The notes beneath the pieces were generated by a model. That model worked only from the letters and a program-made list of their open reading frames with translations. It was not told the DNA's origin and ran no database searches. Below are positions 16,826-26,298 of a DNA stretch of 34,569 nt, one piece after another. Within the stretch, counting starts at the first letter, position 1; each line of letters begins with the position of its first letter. Both the position numbers and the translations under genes were made by a program. The stretch comes from Puniceicoccaceae bacterium K14. Its GTDB lineage: Bacteria; Verrucomicrobiota; Verrucomicrobiia; Opitutales; Opitutaceae. The stretch is taken from assembly GCA_022538095.1 (NCBI GenBank), contig JAKYXN010000056.1, positions 1 through 34,569 of the forward strand, in the 5' to 3' direction.

Positions 16826-19800
16826 CTTCATTTATAAAGCGAATTAGTATCCGCAAAATCCTTAAGTGGGTTTTGTTGGCTTTAGCGGCGATCCTTGCCT
16901 TAATACTGGTGCTTGCTTTGTTGATGCCATTCTGGTTTGGCTCAGCCTTGAAGGTAGCACTTCCGGAGGGCACTAGTTATTCCAAGTACGAACGTCAGGG
17001 TATGACGCGTTTTGTGATCCATGACTTTGCATCCGAGTTCGGGGAATCTTCTGTTCAAGCCGATAGGGTAGCTATTTTGTATCCTGGGGCTTGGCTCTGG
17101 AGGGGGACGGCAGGTAATCAGGAGGAACCGTTTGTCGAAGTTGGGCAGGTAGTGCTGAATTTGAAACCTGCCGAAACTGAAGAGGAGTCAGAAGAGACTG
17201 CGGAGCCAATCTCGCTCGTCGAAGCATTGCAACTGCTAGATGATAATTTGGATACAGTAGACAAATGGCTGCCATACCTTTCCGTGGATCAGGTAAAGGC
17301 TTTGGTTGGCGAAGAGATTTTTCTGATCGACGATGTTTTGTGGAAAGGCAAAGTGTTGTCTACGCGATTGCAGGCAGAATCTATCGCAGGCAGTGAGACT
17401 GAGGTCGAACTCAACGTGTCAGAAAAGCCATGGAAACTCTCAGTAGACAACAACGCGAAGGAGGCTAGCCTAGGGTTAATCATAGGCTTAGAGAAAGAAG
17501 TCGCGTCCCTCTCGGGAACAATTGAATTCCTTGATAATTTGCTGAGTTTCGAGAGCTCATTTGAAGAAGAATCTCTGTATCCGGTGGACGCTAACTGGGC
17601 AGCGGAGTCTTGGCAGTTGGAGAAGAGCGATTTTCAGATAGAGAAATCGGCTTACGATACCTTGGATTTTAACCTGAAAGGATCTTGGGACGGCACGAAT
17701 TATGAAAACGCGATTGAAGGAAAGCTGTTTGCGAGCGAACTCACTGAAGAATGGCCAGCAATCGATTTTAATGCTAGATTGGATGGGAATTTGGAAAGCG
17801 TGGCTCTCGAAGCCTTGAAGCTTGTCGGACCGGGCGTGAATGTTCAATTGAATGAAGCCGTGCATTACGACTTTGCGTCTAAGGAATTGTTGGGCGATGT
17901 ATTTTTGGCCCTCGACCTTGAGCTAGAGCAGCTGAACGTCGAGGAGCTTGCAGGGCGTATTTCAGGAGAGGCTCGTTTTGCGGCAAACGAAGAGCTGGAT
18001 CCGAGTGGGTCGTTCTCGCTTAAAGGCGAGGAGTTGAAGTGGGAGGAAATCGAAATCAAGGAAGCGGATCTAATGGGCAACTTAGACTGGCCGATTCTTG
18101 AGATCACGGATGGGATGGTTCATTGGACTGACTCGGTGTTTGCTGAGATTGGGGGGCGGTTTGATTTGGAGAACAAGGTTATCGAAAAATCCGGCATCGC
18201 TTTTGATTTGAACTCTGAAGCGTTGGCGGGGGTTGTGCCAGAGGAAATAACATTTGATTCCTTGAAAGGAAACATTTCGGCGGAGGGAGATGTCGCGTCT
18301 CCATTGTATTCAGGGACTCTTGATTTTGCGAATTTGCAGCAAGGCCCGCTCAAACCACTGCAAGGCAATGTATCGTTTAAAGGTTCGGGTACGGAATTAG
18401 ATAACTTGACCGTTGCAGTTGGGTCCGGAGAAAATGTCTTGAAGTTGATTAGCTCGGGATCTTGGGAAGAGGGAGTGGCGGCTTTTTCTCTGACAGAGTT
18501 CGAATTAGAGTCTGAGGGAGCGGGTGTTCTGACGCTGCTTGAGGCGATGCAGTTTTCGGCAGAGCCGGAAAATGGATACGTCGATCTTAAAGGCTTGGAT
18601 TTGCGTTCGGATGACAGTTCATTGTCTTTGACTGCCAAGGGCGTTTGGCCGGGCTCGATGGAGGCAAATGTCACGGTGAGCGAATTTGATTTGAATGCTT
18701 GGATAAACCCTTGGGTGCAGGAGGGCGAAGGTGTTCCGGCTGTGAAGGTGAGCGATATCGAAACGTACGTTGTTTGGAAAGATGGGCCTGCCGAGATTAA
18801 TTCTGATCTCGATGTAGAAATGACAGTGGAAGAACGTTTGTATCGATTCGTGGGGAAAGTGAATACGAATGCTTCCAGCGTGAACCTTGAACAGGTGGAA
18901 GTGTTTGTTGATGGCGAATCGATTGCGACTCTAAGTGGTGGAGCGGATGCCTCCTTGGATTTGAATCGTTCACCGGCCCTTGAGTTGGATCCTAGCTCAA
19001 ATTTTCAGTTGTCTGGAAAGTCCAATGACAGTCCGCTGTTGGCGGAAACGCTTTCTAATTACCTTCCGTTTGAGGTGGAGGATGTAGAGTTCTTGATCGA
19101 CTTCGAAGGCCAAATCGAGAGTCCGGAGGGTGAGCTTTCCCTCATTATTGATATTCCTGAAGAAGAAGGCGAGCACGGTTTGCCAGCGGCATCTATTGCG
19201 TTTAAATCTCAGGTAGCAGGAGAAGAAATCACCCTCGAGCAAATCACTTTTTCTACGGATGGGAGTCGATTCGATGGATCAGGTGGCTTGTCGTTGCCAG
19301 ACGGGGCGATTCGAAAGCTCTTGGAAGGAGCAGAGGTGGCTTGGCAAGAGACAAGTTATCGGATGAATCTACCAGAATCGGATTTAACGCCAATTAGCCG
19401 ATTGGTCCCCCATCTAATAGCTCCGGGAGGTTCTATGGAGGCAAACCTGACAGGCCAGGGTGCGGATATGATAGACGGCTACTTGAGAGTCGACGGAGTG
19501 AATACGCGTTCACTATTTCCGTTTGGGTCGCTTAGAGATATCAATACGCGGTTGGACTTTGATAAGAGCGTGGCGAAGTTGACCTCTTTTGAGGGAAAGA
19601 TCGGGCGAGAATCAATTAACATGATGGGGCAGTATGACCTGCACGCTCATAGTTTCGATTTTGCTGTGGATGCGGAAAACGTCGCGCTGCTGAGGCAATC
19701 CGGCCTTTTACTCCGTTCGGATCTCGATATTGATATCAAGCAAAAGGAAGGAGAGTCCGCCAGTGTTTCAGGAATCATAAACTTGAGAGAAGGTCTATTT

Positions 19801-20571
19801 ATGATGGATACATCGGCTCTTGTAGGAGGCTCGGGAGGAGGGCGTTCTGTTGAGTCTAGACCTCCTTACTTTGCGGTAGATGTGCCTCCTTTGAAGGATT
19901 GGTCATTAAACTTGGATATTGTGGGAGATCGCTTCATGCGGCTACAGACGCCTGCAGCAACGGGTGTCTTATCAATGGAAATGGAGCTCAAAGGAAAACT
20001 AGAAGAACCTTGGTTGGAGAGGAGGGTTACCTTTGATGAGGGTGACCTCGTTTTCCCTTTCGCAGCTTTTGGAATTTCGGATGGAACGATCGAGTTTCCA
20101 ATCTCGGATCCTTATACACCGACTATCGCTCTCTTGGGTGAGACCAAGCGATTTGGATACGACGTGAGCGTTGATATTACAGGAGAAGCCTTTGATCCCA
20201 AAGTTACGTTTACTTCTAGCCCACCCCTTTCTTCCGAGCAAATATTGTTGATGGTGATGGCAGGAGAGAATCCAGAAGGCGTTGGGAGCTACGGCAATAG
20301 TAAGAAGGCGTCTAAAATCGGAAGCTACTTAGCGAAAGGCCTGTTCTCTTCGGGGAAGGAATCGAAGGGAATTGGCAGTCGCTTGAGTATAGATTCGGGC
20401 GAGAATCTTTCACGGCAAGGCAAAGAAACCTTGAATGTGGAATTTTTGCTAACGGATCGAACGCAGTTGGTGGGTGAATACGATGAGTATGATGCATGGA
20501 ACGCCGGTTTGCGTTTTAAGATTTTGCGACAGATGAACAAAGATGAAAAGGGAGAGGAGGCCTCCGAATGA
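16822..20571 (+). CDS. tamB: TamB-like translocation/assembly module protein
   Basis: This is a 1249-residue inner-membrane-anchored periplasmic protein of the TamB/AsmA-like class. It is thought to form a long beta-groove bridging to the outer membrane for barrel assembly or lipid transport. A basic start (VTSFIKRISIRKILKW) leads into one transmembrane helix at about 15-36. A long acidic, beta-rich body follows, and then a C-terminal TamB (DUF490) domain from roughly 1000 to 1220 (INLREGLFMMDTSAL, EEPWLERRVTFDEGD, SSPPLSSEQILLMVMAGE). The start is taken as GTG at 16822, overlapping the peptidase stop as GTGA. The frame stays open further upstream, but those codons lie inside the peptidase gene. 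The stop overlaps the tamA-like ATG. The gene order is the reverse of E. coli tamA-tamB. Confidence 0.9.
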   Translation: MTSFIKRISIRKILKWVLLALAAILALILVLALLMPFWFGSALKVALPEGTSYSKYERQGMTRFVIHDFASEFGESSVQADRVAILYPGAWLWRGTAGNQEEPFVEVGQVVLNLKPAETEEESEETAEPISLVEALQLLDDNLDTVDKWLPYLSVDQVKALVGEEIFLIDDVLWKGKVLSTRLQAESIAGSETEVELNVSEKPWKLSVDNNAKEASLGLIIGLEKEVASLSGTIEFLDNLLSFESSFEEESLYPVDANWAAESWQLEKSDFQIEKSAYDTLDFNLKGSWDGTNYENAIEGKLFASELTEEWPAIDFNARLDGNLESVALEALKLVGPGVNVQLNEAVHYDFASKELLGDVFLALDLELEQLNVEELAGRISGEARFAANEELDPSGSFSLKGEELKWEEIEIKEADLMGNLDWPILEITDGMVHWTDSVFAEIGGRFDLENKVIEKSGIAFDLNSEALAGVVPEEITFDSLKGNISAEGDVASPLYSGTLDFANLQQGPLKPLQGNVSFKGSGTELDNLTVAVGSGENVLKLISSGSWEEGVAAFSLTEFELESEGAGVLTLLEAMQFSAEPENGYVDLKGLDLRSDDSSLSLTAKGVWPGSMEANVTVSEFDLNAWINPWVQEGEGVPAVKVSDIETYVVWKDGPAEINSDLDVEMTVEERLYRFVGKVNTNASSVNLEQVEVFVDGESIATLSGGADASLDLNRSPALELDPSSNFQLSGKSNDSPLLAETLSNYLPFEVEDVEFLIDFEGQIESPEGELSLIIDIPEEEGEHGLPAASIAFKSQVAGEEITLEQITFSTDGSRFDGSGGLSLPDGAIRKLLEGAEVAWQETSYRMNLPESDLTPISRLVPHLIAPGGSMEANLTGQGADMIDGYLRVDGVNTRSLFPFGSLRDINTRLDFDKSVAKLTSFEGKIGRESINMMGQYDLHAHSFDFAVDAENVALLRQSGLLLRSDLDIDIKQKEGESASVSGIINLREGLFMMDTSALVGGSGGGRSVESRPPYFAVDVPPLKDWSLNLDIVGDRFMRLQTPAATGVLSMEMELKGKLEEPWLERRVTFDEGDLVFPFAAFGISDGTIEFPISDPYTPTIALLGETKRFGYDVSVDITGEAFDPKVTFTSSPPLSSEQILLMVMAGENPEGVGSYGNSKKASKIGSYLAKGLFSSGKESKGIGSRLSIDSGENLSRQGKETLNVEFLLTDRTQLVGEYDEYDAWNAGLRFKILRQMNKDEKGEEASE

Positions 20572-22649
20572 AACTGCTAAGTATTATAGCGATAAGCTTG
20601 GCCGTTGCTGCGGGAGGAGCATCTCAAGCTATAGCCGAGCAAAATGTTAAGCCAGCGGCTTGGAAGGTGAAAGGGCAGGGCCTGATCAAGAATTTTGCGT
20701 TGAAGCGCCAGTTGAACAATGTGTTCAATGAAGAGAAGGAATTTTTTGAGGCGGTGGACATTGAAGATGCGGCGTTGATTTTGCTGTCTAATTTGCAGGC
20801 CCAAGGTTTTCTGGATGCCGAAGCAGAGGCAACGATAGAGCGTGTGGATGGGACCGTTGAGACCGTTGTTTGGGACAAGAGTTTCTCTGTTGTTTTACCA
20901 CGTGATACGAAGGCGCAAAAAGTGAGTTTTAAGCTGATGCCAGGTAAAATCTCCTACTTTAAAGAAATTGTCGTTGTATCCAATAATTCGCGACTAGAGC
21001 AGGAAGATATTGAAGCCTTTTTCTATTCGGAGGGATTGTTGTTGCAGGGCGATGATTCGCAAACCTTTACCAATAGTTTGATGACAACTGGCGCCTCGAA
21101 TATCGCAGCCCTGTTAAAGCAGGAGGGATATCAAGACGCGGTTGTCGAAGCTAAACTAACTCCAGAGTCTGAGGGTGAACTGGCTAAACACGTTTCTCTG
21201 AGTATAGATAAGGGGCCGTTGTACGTTGTTCGTGAGGTCCTCCTAAATGTGACCTCTGAGAGTTTTGAACCTGAATTGGAGTTAGATGATGTTTTAGACA
21301 AGCCGTATTCGCGATTCGTGTCTCAAGACATTATGAAGTCTTTGCGTAATCAGTTCTATGCTAAAGGGTATCCAGATGTCGAGGTAAGCGCGACACGTTC
21401 AGAAGGAGTCGATGTTTCACTTGTGTTTGAAGTCGTGCCTGGCGAGCCTAGAGTTGTCGGTGAGATTTCGTTTGCGGGAGCAAAGGAAACCAAACAAAGG
21501 CTTTTGCGATCTCGTTTGGAATTGGAAGAGGGAGACCCGTATAACCCGATTTTACTCGAATCTTCGCGTTTAAAGGTCTCGAGAATTGGAGTTTTTGGTC
21601 GAGTCGATTATGAGACGGAAGAAGTCTCTGAAAGCGAGAGTAATATTGAGTTTCAATTACAGGAGAAAACACCTTGGAAATTGGATGTGCTGGCAGGCTG
21701 GGGAAGCTATGAGTTATTGCGTGCTGGGCTGACGGCAGAGCGAATGAACGTTTGGGGCTTGGGCCACAGTTTGCGTTTTCGGAGTGTGGTTTCATTGAAA
21801 AGCGCCTTGGGCGAATGGCGTTATTTATATCCGGATGTTTTTAATAGCAATGCGTCCTTATCTGCTACCGCGTTTGCGTTGGAGCGTGATGAGAATGTTT
21901 ATACACTCGAGCAGATCGGTTTCGATCTGGGACTTTCGAAACGATTGGAGTTCTTGGACGTTGATACTGATTTAGTCTATACGTTCGAGTCGGTTAAAAC
22001 GTTAGAGAGCGAGCTTGGTTCCGAGATTGAGTCAGAAGATGACTCGCTGGTTGGAAGTGTCGGCTTGCGTGTGGGCCGAGATCGAAGAGACAATCCGATT
22101 AATCCGCGAAGCGGATACCGTGCGACAAGTTCGTTTGAGTGGGCAGCAGAGGCTTTGGGTGGGGAAGCAGATTACCAACTTGCGGAGTTAGCATATTCCC
22201 AGCATGGCGATGTAGGACGGGGGCTTTATTGGCATGGTGGAATTTCAGTGGGTGTTATCGGGACTCTTTCTGAAAGTGAATCACAGGTGCCGACAGGAAA
22301 GCTTTTCTATCAGGGAGGGGAGAACTCCATTCGCGGCTACAAGCGGGGTGATGCATCTCCTATCAACAATGAAGGCTTGTTTGAGGGGGCCCGTTCCTAC
22401 ACTCTGGTGAATGTAGAGTTGGAACAATTACTGACGGAATCGCTTTCGGTTGTCTTGTTCTACGATGGTCTTGCTCAGACTCAAGAAGCGGGAGCTTCGC
22501 CTTTCGATGAATACCTTTCAAGCGTCGGGCTTGGCTTGCGTTTTAAGACTTTTATGGGACCCGTGCGTTTCGAATATGGGCATAACTTGAATCGCAGAGA
22601 AGTGGACTCTCCGGGAACATTTCATTTCTCGATCGGCTATCCGTTTTAG
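20568..22649 (+). CDS. tamA: TamA-like Omp85-family outer membrane protein
   Basis: This is a 693-residue outer-membrane protein of the BamA/TamA family. The signal peptide ends near SQAIAEQ (about 23). Several POTRA-type modules follow (for example YFKEIVVVSNN near 130 and VGEISFAGAKETKQRLLRSRL near 295). The C-terminal half is a 16-strand type barrel with the Omp85 landmarks RDRRDNPINPRSGY and GGENSIRGYKRGD, ending FSIGYPF with a terminal Phe. The ATG overlaps the tamB stop (ATGA), and a strong GAGGAGG Shine-Dalgarno lies inside the end of tamB. Coupling to tamB favours TamA over BamA. No terminator was recognised after it. Confidence 0.92.
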   Translation: MKLLSIIAISLAVAAGGASQAIAEQNVKPAAWKVKGQGLIKNFALKRQLNNVFNEEKEFFEAVDIEDAALILLSNLQAQGFLDAEAEATIERVDGTVETVVWDKSFSVVLPRDTKAQKVSFKLMPGKISYFKEIVVVSNNSRLEQEDIEAFFYSEGLLLQGDDSQTFTNSLMTTGASNIAALLKQEGYQDAVVEAKLTPESEGELAKHVSLSIDKGPLYVVREVLLNVTSESFEPELELDDVLDKPYSRFVSQDIMKSLRNQFYAKGYPDVEVSATRSEGVDVSLVFEVVPGEPRVVGEISFAGAKETKQRLLRSRLELEEGDPYNPILLESSRLKVSRIGVFGRVDYETEEVSESESNIEFQLQEKTPWKLDVLAGWGSYELLRAGLTAERMNVWGLGHSLRFRSVVSLKSALGEWRYLYPDVFNSNASLSATAFALERDENVYTLEQIGFDLGLSKRLEFLDVDTDLVYTFESVKTLESELGSEIESEDDSLVGSVGLRVGRDRRDNPINPRSGYRATSSFEWAAEALGGEADYQLAELAYSQHGDVGRGLYWHGGISVGVIGTLSESESQVPTGKLFYQGGENSIRGYKRGDASPINNEGLFEGARSYTLVNVELEQLLTESLSVVLFYDGLAQTQEAGASPFDEYLSSVGLGLRFKTFMGPVRFEYGHNLNRREVDSPGTFHFSIGYPF

Positions 22650-22917
22650 CAATGAGGGTAGAGGGTGAACTCGCCTAGGGGCTCGCGTGGGAATCTCTCT
22701 CCTTTCGAGCAGAGTAGATTTTGACTTTGTGTGTAGCTTACGGTGACTAGAGGTTCGTTCAGCTATACTATTGAGAAATAGGCATCCAGGACATAATAAT
22801 GATTGATGTCGTCTAAATTGTGTTTCGGTGGAAAGCGGATTGGAAGTGACTGCTCTCTTTTTTTAAAGACAACCTGTATTTATACTGGTGTTGGTTGGAC
22901 GGTAGGGTATTCGTTCT

Positions 22918-25239
22918 ATGAATTTCAGGATGAAAATAATCTTAATAGTGGCTCTTTTGATTCATCGTTCGTTTGTTTTTGCGGATGTAAGAGTGATGTA
23001 TACCGGAGACGAAGAGGCGTTGGAGCTTGTTAGGATTACGGGAGTTGCTGCTGTTGTACGAGACGCCGATGGAGAGGCGAAAAAGGATTTGGGGTATGGA
23101 TTTCCTTTTGAATTGGAGGGGGAGTTGCCTCTCGATCCAGAATTCGCGTGGGCACTAAACGATTATGAATTCGAAATGGTTTCTAGACCTTATTATGAGT
23201 CGGAGAAATTGGGTGAGCGTATTAAGCCAAAGTACTTTTTTCATGGCTCAGATAATGAGATGCCTTGGAGTCAGTCTGATGTGGAAGAGGGAATTCTTGT
23301 ATACGCATGGGTGAATTCGGACGGGTATGAATTTTTCTTACTTAGGTGTAAGGACAAGGAACGAGAGGGATTAATTGGTAATATATCTAAATTCGATTTT
23401 GATGCTCAGGAGTTGAGGGAATCCTATCTAGTTTGTTGGTTGATTAGAGACGGTGAGTTAGTGAAGAAAGAAAAAATGGGTACGCTAGATGTGTGTGCGT
23501 TAAGGAATCTGTCCGAGCAGGATTTTGCTGATTTGAAACCACATATCCGTGATGAACTTGGAAATACAGCGTTACATGTTGCCGCAATGAATGGTGACGT
23601 TGATCTAGCATTACGTTTAAGTAAAAATTGGAGGAAAAAGGCGTTTGTTCAGAATAATATTGGCAACACGCCTTTGATGTTAGCTGCGAAATTGGGGCGC
23701 ACTAAAGTTGTGGAAGCTTTACTCGAATCTGGTTGGCCAGTTGAAGCGAGAAATGATTTTTCGCAAACTGCTTTGATATTGGCTGCTCAAGGAGGGCATT
23801 ATGAGATCGTTGAGATACTCTTCGCAGCAGGGGCTTCATTTAACTTAGACGCGTTGACTATAGTTGGTTCGGCAGTATTTGTTGATACCATTGATAGACA
23901 TTTCGAAGATGTTGCTATTGCTTTGATGAAGAAAGGAGCAAGCGTTTATTATAGAACAGCCAAAAGAAAATTAGAGGCTATTCATCATCAATTGGCAGAG
24001 GGTTATCCGCGGTTGGGAATGGCATTGGTAGAAGAATTTAGTTTGAAGACTCTCGAGAATGAGTTGGGCCTTACTCCAATGCATTTGGTGGCTGGCTATG
24101 CTGATGTAGAATTATTGGAGAGAGTTTCTGAGTTAAATCTTAATAGTGATCATGTGTCTCGAGGAGGGCTGCGCCCATTGGATTTCGCAATAGCTTCTGG
24201 GAATACTGCTGCGATATGTTGGTTTGTCGAAAATTCTAAGGATGAACAGTTTGGCGCGGTTAAGAACGATGCTATAACCGCCGCGGTATCCAAAGGACAG
24301 TTGGAATCTGTTCAATGTTTGCTGAGTTATGGTTATGATGCGAACGTCGAAAGTGAAAAGGGGGGCACTCCTATGATGTTGGCAGTCAGGTTGGGATACC
24401 GAGAAATTGCTGAGGCTTTGTTGAACGCAGGCGGAAGTTGGAATCTATCGAATTCCTCTATTGTGGAGGAGTGTCTTGTTCGTATTATTGAAATGGATTC
24501 TATAACCCTTTTAGAGTCTGTGCTTGAGCAAGGAATTGATGTGAAACTTCCGCTTTATAGAGAGTGGAGTCCCGGGGAACTGGCGTGGTTTTATGGAGCT
24601 CAGTCGATTTTGAATTCGATGGACGATCTTGAAACTATCGATCGAGATTTCCTCGTTTCTACAGACCAGCTGGATGAGGGAATTGAGTTTATCGAGAAAG
24701 GTGAGTTTGATTATACTGATGAGCTTGCAGACAAGTTTGGAGAACTTTTGGTGAAGGTGAGTGTTGGCGTGGATCGAATTGGAAATTGTCGAATTTTTGA
24801 TTTTGATAACACGACTCCTAAAGAAGTTAAAGATGGGATTGAGGCGGTGATGAAGGACTGGAAAATTAAAACTCCTAAGAAGGGAGGCGTGCCAGTTGGA
24901 GTTCGTTTGGAAATTGAGTTGTCTTTAAGGGTACGTAGCTTGGCTGAAAGGTCTTACGAGATGAAGGAACTTTCAATCCCTCCTCGGCCTGAGCATCAAG
25001 TGTCGCCGAGTATGCTAATGGGCAAGAAGACTAAGAAAAAAAAGGGAACGGTGGATATGGAATGGATTATAGATAATGAAGGTAATTGCGTCGCTCCGAG
25101 AGTGTTGAATTCGAGTGATTCTAGCCTCGTTTATCCTGCGGTGCAGTCGATCTTGATATCAAAATTCTATCCGGGAGAGATTGATGGAAAGGCGGTGTCA
25201 ACGCGCGTTAGACAGAGGATTGTTTTTTTAGGGCGTTAG
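22918..25239 (+). CDS. Secreted ankyrin-repeat protein with two TonB-C-like domains
   Basis: The 773-residue protein starts with a signal peptide (about 1-22, LIHRSFVFA). A domain I do not recognise (about 25-205) follows. Ankyrin repeats come next: clear ones at about 213-310 (GNTALHVAAMNGDVDLAL, GNTPLMLAAKLGRTKVVEALL, SQTALILAAQGGHYEIVEILF) and weaker ones at about 383-510. The tail looks like two tandem TonB C-terminal modules: 606-672 (VKVSVGVDRIGNC...MKDWKIKTPKKGGVPVGVR) and 708-771 (VDMEWIIDNEGNCVAPRVL...SKFYPGEIDGKAVSTRV). A PP-rich lead-in (SIPPRPEHQVSP) precedes the second. There is no membrane helix apart from the signal and no long Pro-rich spanner, so it should be periplasmic and not a classical TonB. 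It stands alone. An alternative start lies four codons in. Confidence 0.8.
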   Translation: MNFRMKIILIVALLIHRSFVFADVRVMYTGDEEALELVRITGVAAVVRDADGEAKKDLGYGFPFELEGELPLDPEFAWALNDYEFEMVSRPYYESEKLGERIKPKYFFHGSDNEMPWSQSDVEEGILVYAWVNSDGYEFFLLRCKDKEREGLIGNISKFDFDAQELRESYLVCWLIRDGELVKKEKMGTLDVCALRNLSEQDFADLKPHIRDELGNTALHVAAMNGDVDLALRLSKNWRKKAFVQNNIGNTPLMLAAKLGRTKVVEALLESGWPVEARNDFSQTALILAAQGGHYEIVEILFAAGASFNLDALTIVGSAVFVDTIDRHFEDVAIALMKKGASVYYRTAKRKLEAIHHQLAEGYPRLGMALVEEFSLKTLENELGLTPMHLVAGYADVELLERVSELNLNSDHVSRGGLRPLDFAIASGNTAAICWFVENSKDEQFGAVKNDAITAAVSKGQLESVQCLLSYGYDANVESEKGGTPMMLAVRLGYREIAEALLNAGGSWNLSNSSIVEECLVRIIEMDSITLLESVLEQGIDVKLPLYREWSPGELAWFYGAQSILNSMDDLETIDRDFLVSTDQLDEGIEFIEKGEFDYTDELADKFGELLVKVSVGVDRIGNCRIFDFDNTTPKEVKDGIEAVMKDWKIKTPKKGGVPVGVRLEIELSLRVRSLAERSYEMKELSIPPRPEHQVSPSMLMGKKTKKKKGTVDMEWIIDNEGNCVAPRVLNSSDSSLVYPAVQSILISKFYPGEIDGKAVSTRVRQRIVFLGR

Positions 25240-25557
25240 CTGTGCACCTCAAGTGGTTTAGTTTTTTGGGCTGGTGAGTTGCTCAATTACGAAAAACCGG
25301 CCGACCTATTGACCGTAAATCGAATATACTGACCTGCTAGCCTTAAAAAAAGGCCGCCTCCTGATAGGAAGCGGCAAATGGGTACGAGCTATGTCCGTTA
25401 TATTTAGTTTCTAAATAAACTTACAGCAGCAAGTGCTGTTAAATATGGACCTAAATATGTCCCTTTTTGGCTGAAAGGGTGTCTTTTTCGTACGAATGGT
25501 AATTTGGGGACCGTGAATAGCCAATTGGGCTAATGAATGGTTTTGTATCGAAGCACG
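25240..25557. other. Intergenic region between convergent genes
   Basis: This 318-bp stretch lies between the 3' ends of the ankyrin gene (plus) and the response regulator (minus). It holds the minus-strand terminator at 25345-25375 and a small hairpin near 25422-25438 (ACAGCA/TGCTGT). No gene with a usable start was found on either strand. Confidence 0.7.
25345..25375 (-). terminator. Rho-independent terminator of the kinase-regulator operon
   Basis: On the minus strand a GC-rich hairpin (GCCGCTTCC/GGAGGCGGC, one mismatch, 5-base loop) is followed by seven T residues. It lies about 180 bp beyond the stop of the LytTR regulator. Confidence 0.87.
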
Positions 25558-26298
25558 TTACAGAGACGTAATTTCTCTCAAGCTCTTGGCAGCTGATCGG
25601 GAGAGTTGGATTTCGCTTCCGTCTTTCATTTTGAGGAGAAATTTGCCATCGAACCAAACGTTTATGTCCTGTAGCCACGCTAAATTGATGAGAGTTTGGC
25701 GGTTGGCTCGAAAGAAGTGTTTGCTCGGAAGCTTGGCCTCTATTTGCACGAGAGAACGGTGAATCTTGGTTTCTTTGCTATTGTGGTAAATACGACAAAA
25801 GGAACCTTCGCTCTCAATTCTTTGGATTTCATCATAGCCAATGAACCACGCGTTATCGCCATCTTTCAGAAATATTCTGTTGAATGGGTTTCCTTCGTCT
25901 TCTTCGATTGGTTGATGGGCAGTTTTATCAAACTCTTTGATGAATCGTTGAAGGATTTTGTTAAGTCGAGCCGAGTCTATGGGTTTTAAAATGTAGTCGA
26001 AGGCTTGTACCTGAAAGGCCTTAAGGGCGTGCTCCTCGTGGGCAGTTGAGAAGATAATTGGAGGGGCGTCTTCCAGAGATTCGAGTAGTTCGAAGCCTGT
26101 CTTTTCTTGGATGTTGATGTCGAGGAAGATGACATCGGGTTTACTCGTATTGTATTTGCTGAGAGCTTCGTCTAGACTACTAGCGGTTTCGACTTTATCG
26201 AATCGGGGAAAATTGCGGAGAAGGTATTTTATTTGCAGCTGAGCGAGTTCCTCGTCGTCAACGATTAGAGCGTGAATAGGTTTCAAGGCTGTGGTCAT
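25558..26298 (-). CDS. LytTR-family response regulator
   Basis: The 246-residue protein has a receiver domain (about 7-120) with Asp14/Asp15, the phospho-acceptor Asp60 (VIFLDINIQ), Thr85 (IIFSTAHEE) and Lys105 (YILKPID). A LytTR DNA-binding domain follows from about 148 to the end (FIGYDEIQRIESEGSFCRIY, FFRANRQTLINLAWLQDI). It should bind DNA direct repeats and control transcription on phosphorylation. Its ATG overlaps the stop of the histidine kinase by four bases, so the kinase is almost certainly its partner. No Shine-Dalgarno sequence is seen, consistent with translational coupling. Target genes are unknown. Confidence 0.95.
   Translation of the reverse strand: MTTALKPIHALIVDDEELAQLQIKYLLRNFPRFDKVETASSLDEALSKYNTSKPDVIFLDINIQEKTGFELLESLEDAPPIIFSTAHEEHALKAFQVQAFDYILKPIDSARLNKILQRFIKEFDKTAHQPIEEDEGNPFNRIFLKDGDNAWFIGYDEIQRIESEGSFCRIYHNSKETKIHRSLVQIEAKLPSKHFFRANRQTLINLAWLQDINVWFDGKFLLKMKDGSEIQLSRSAAKSLREITSL

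Noticed and set aside
22803-23033. 76-codon plus-strand frame before the ankyrin gene
   Set aside because: It overlaps the start of the ankyrin gene in another frame, is Cys/Gly/Phe-rich and has no recognisable pattern.
25404-25532. Minus-strand reading ending GTYLGPYLTALAAVSLFRN
   Set aside because: It looks protein-like, but there is no ATG, GTG or TTG after the preceding in-frame stop. It could be a remnant; not supported as a gene.
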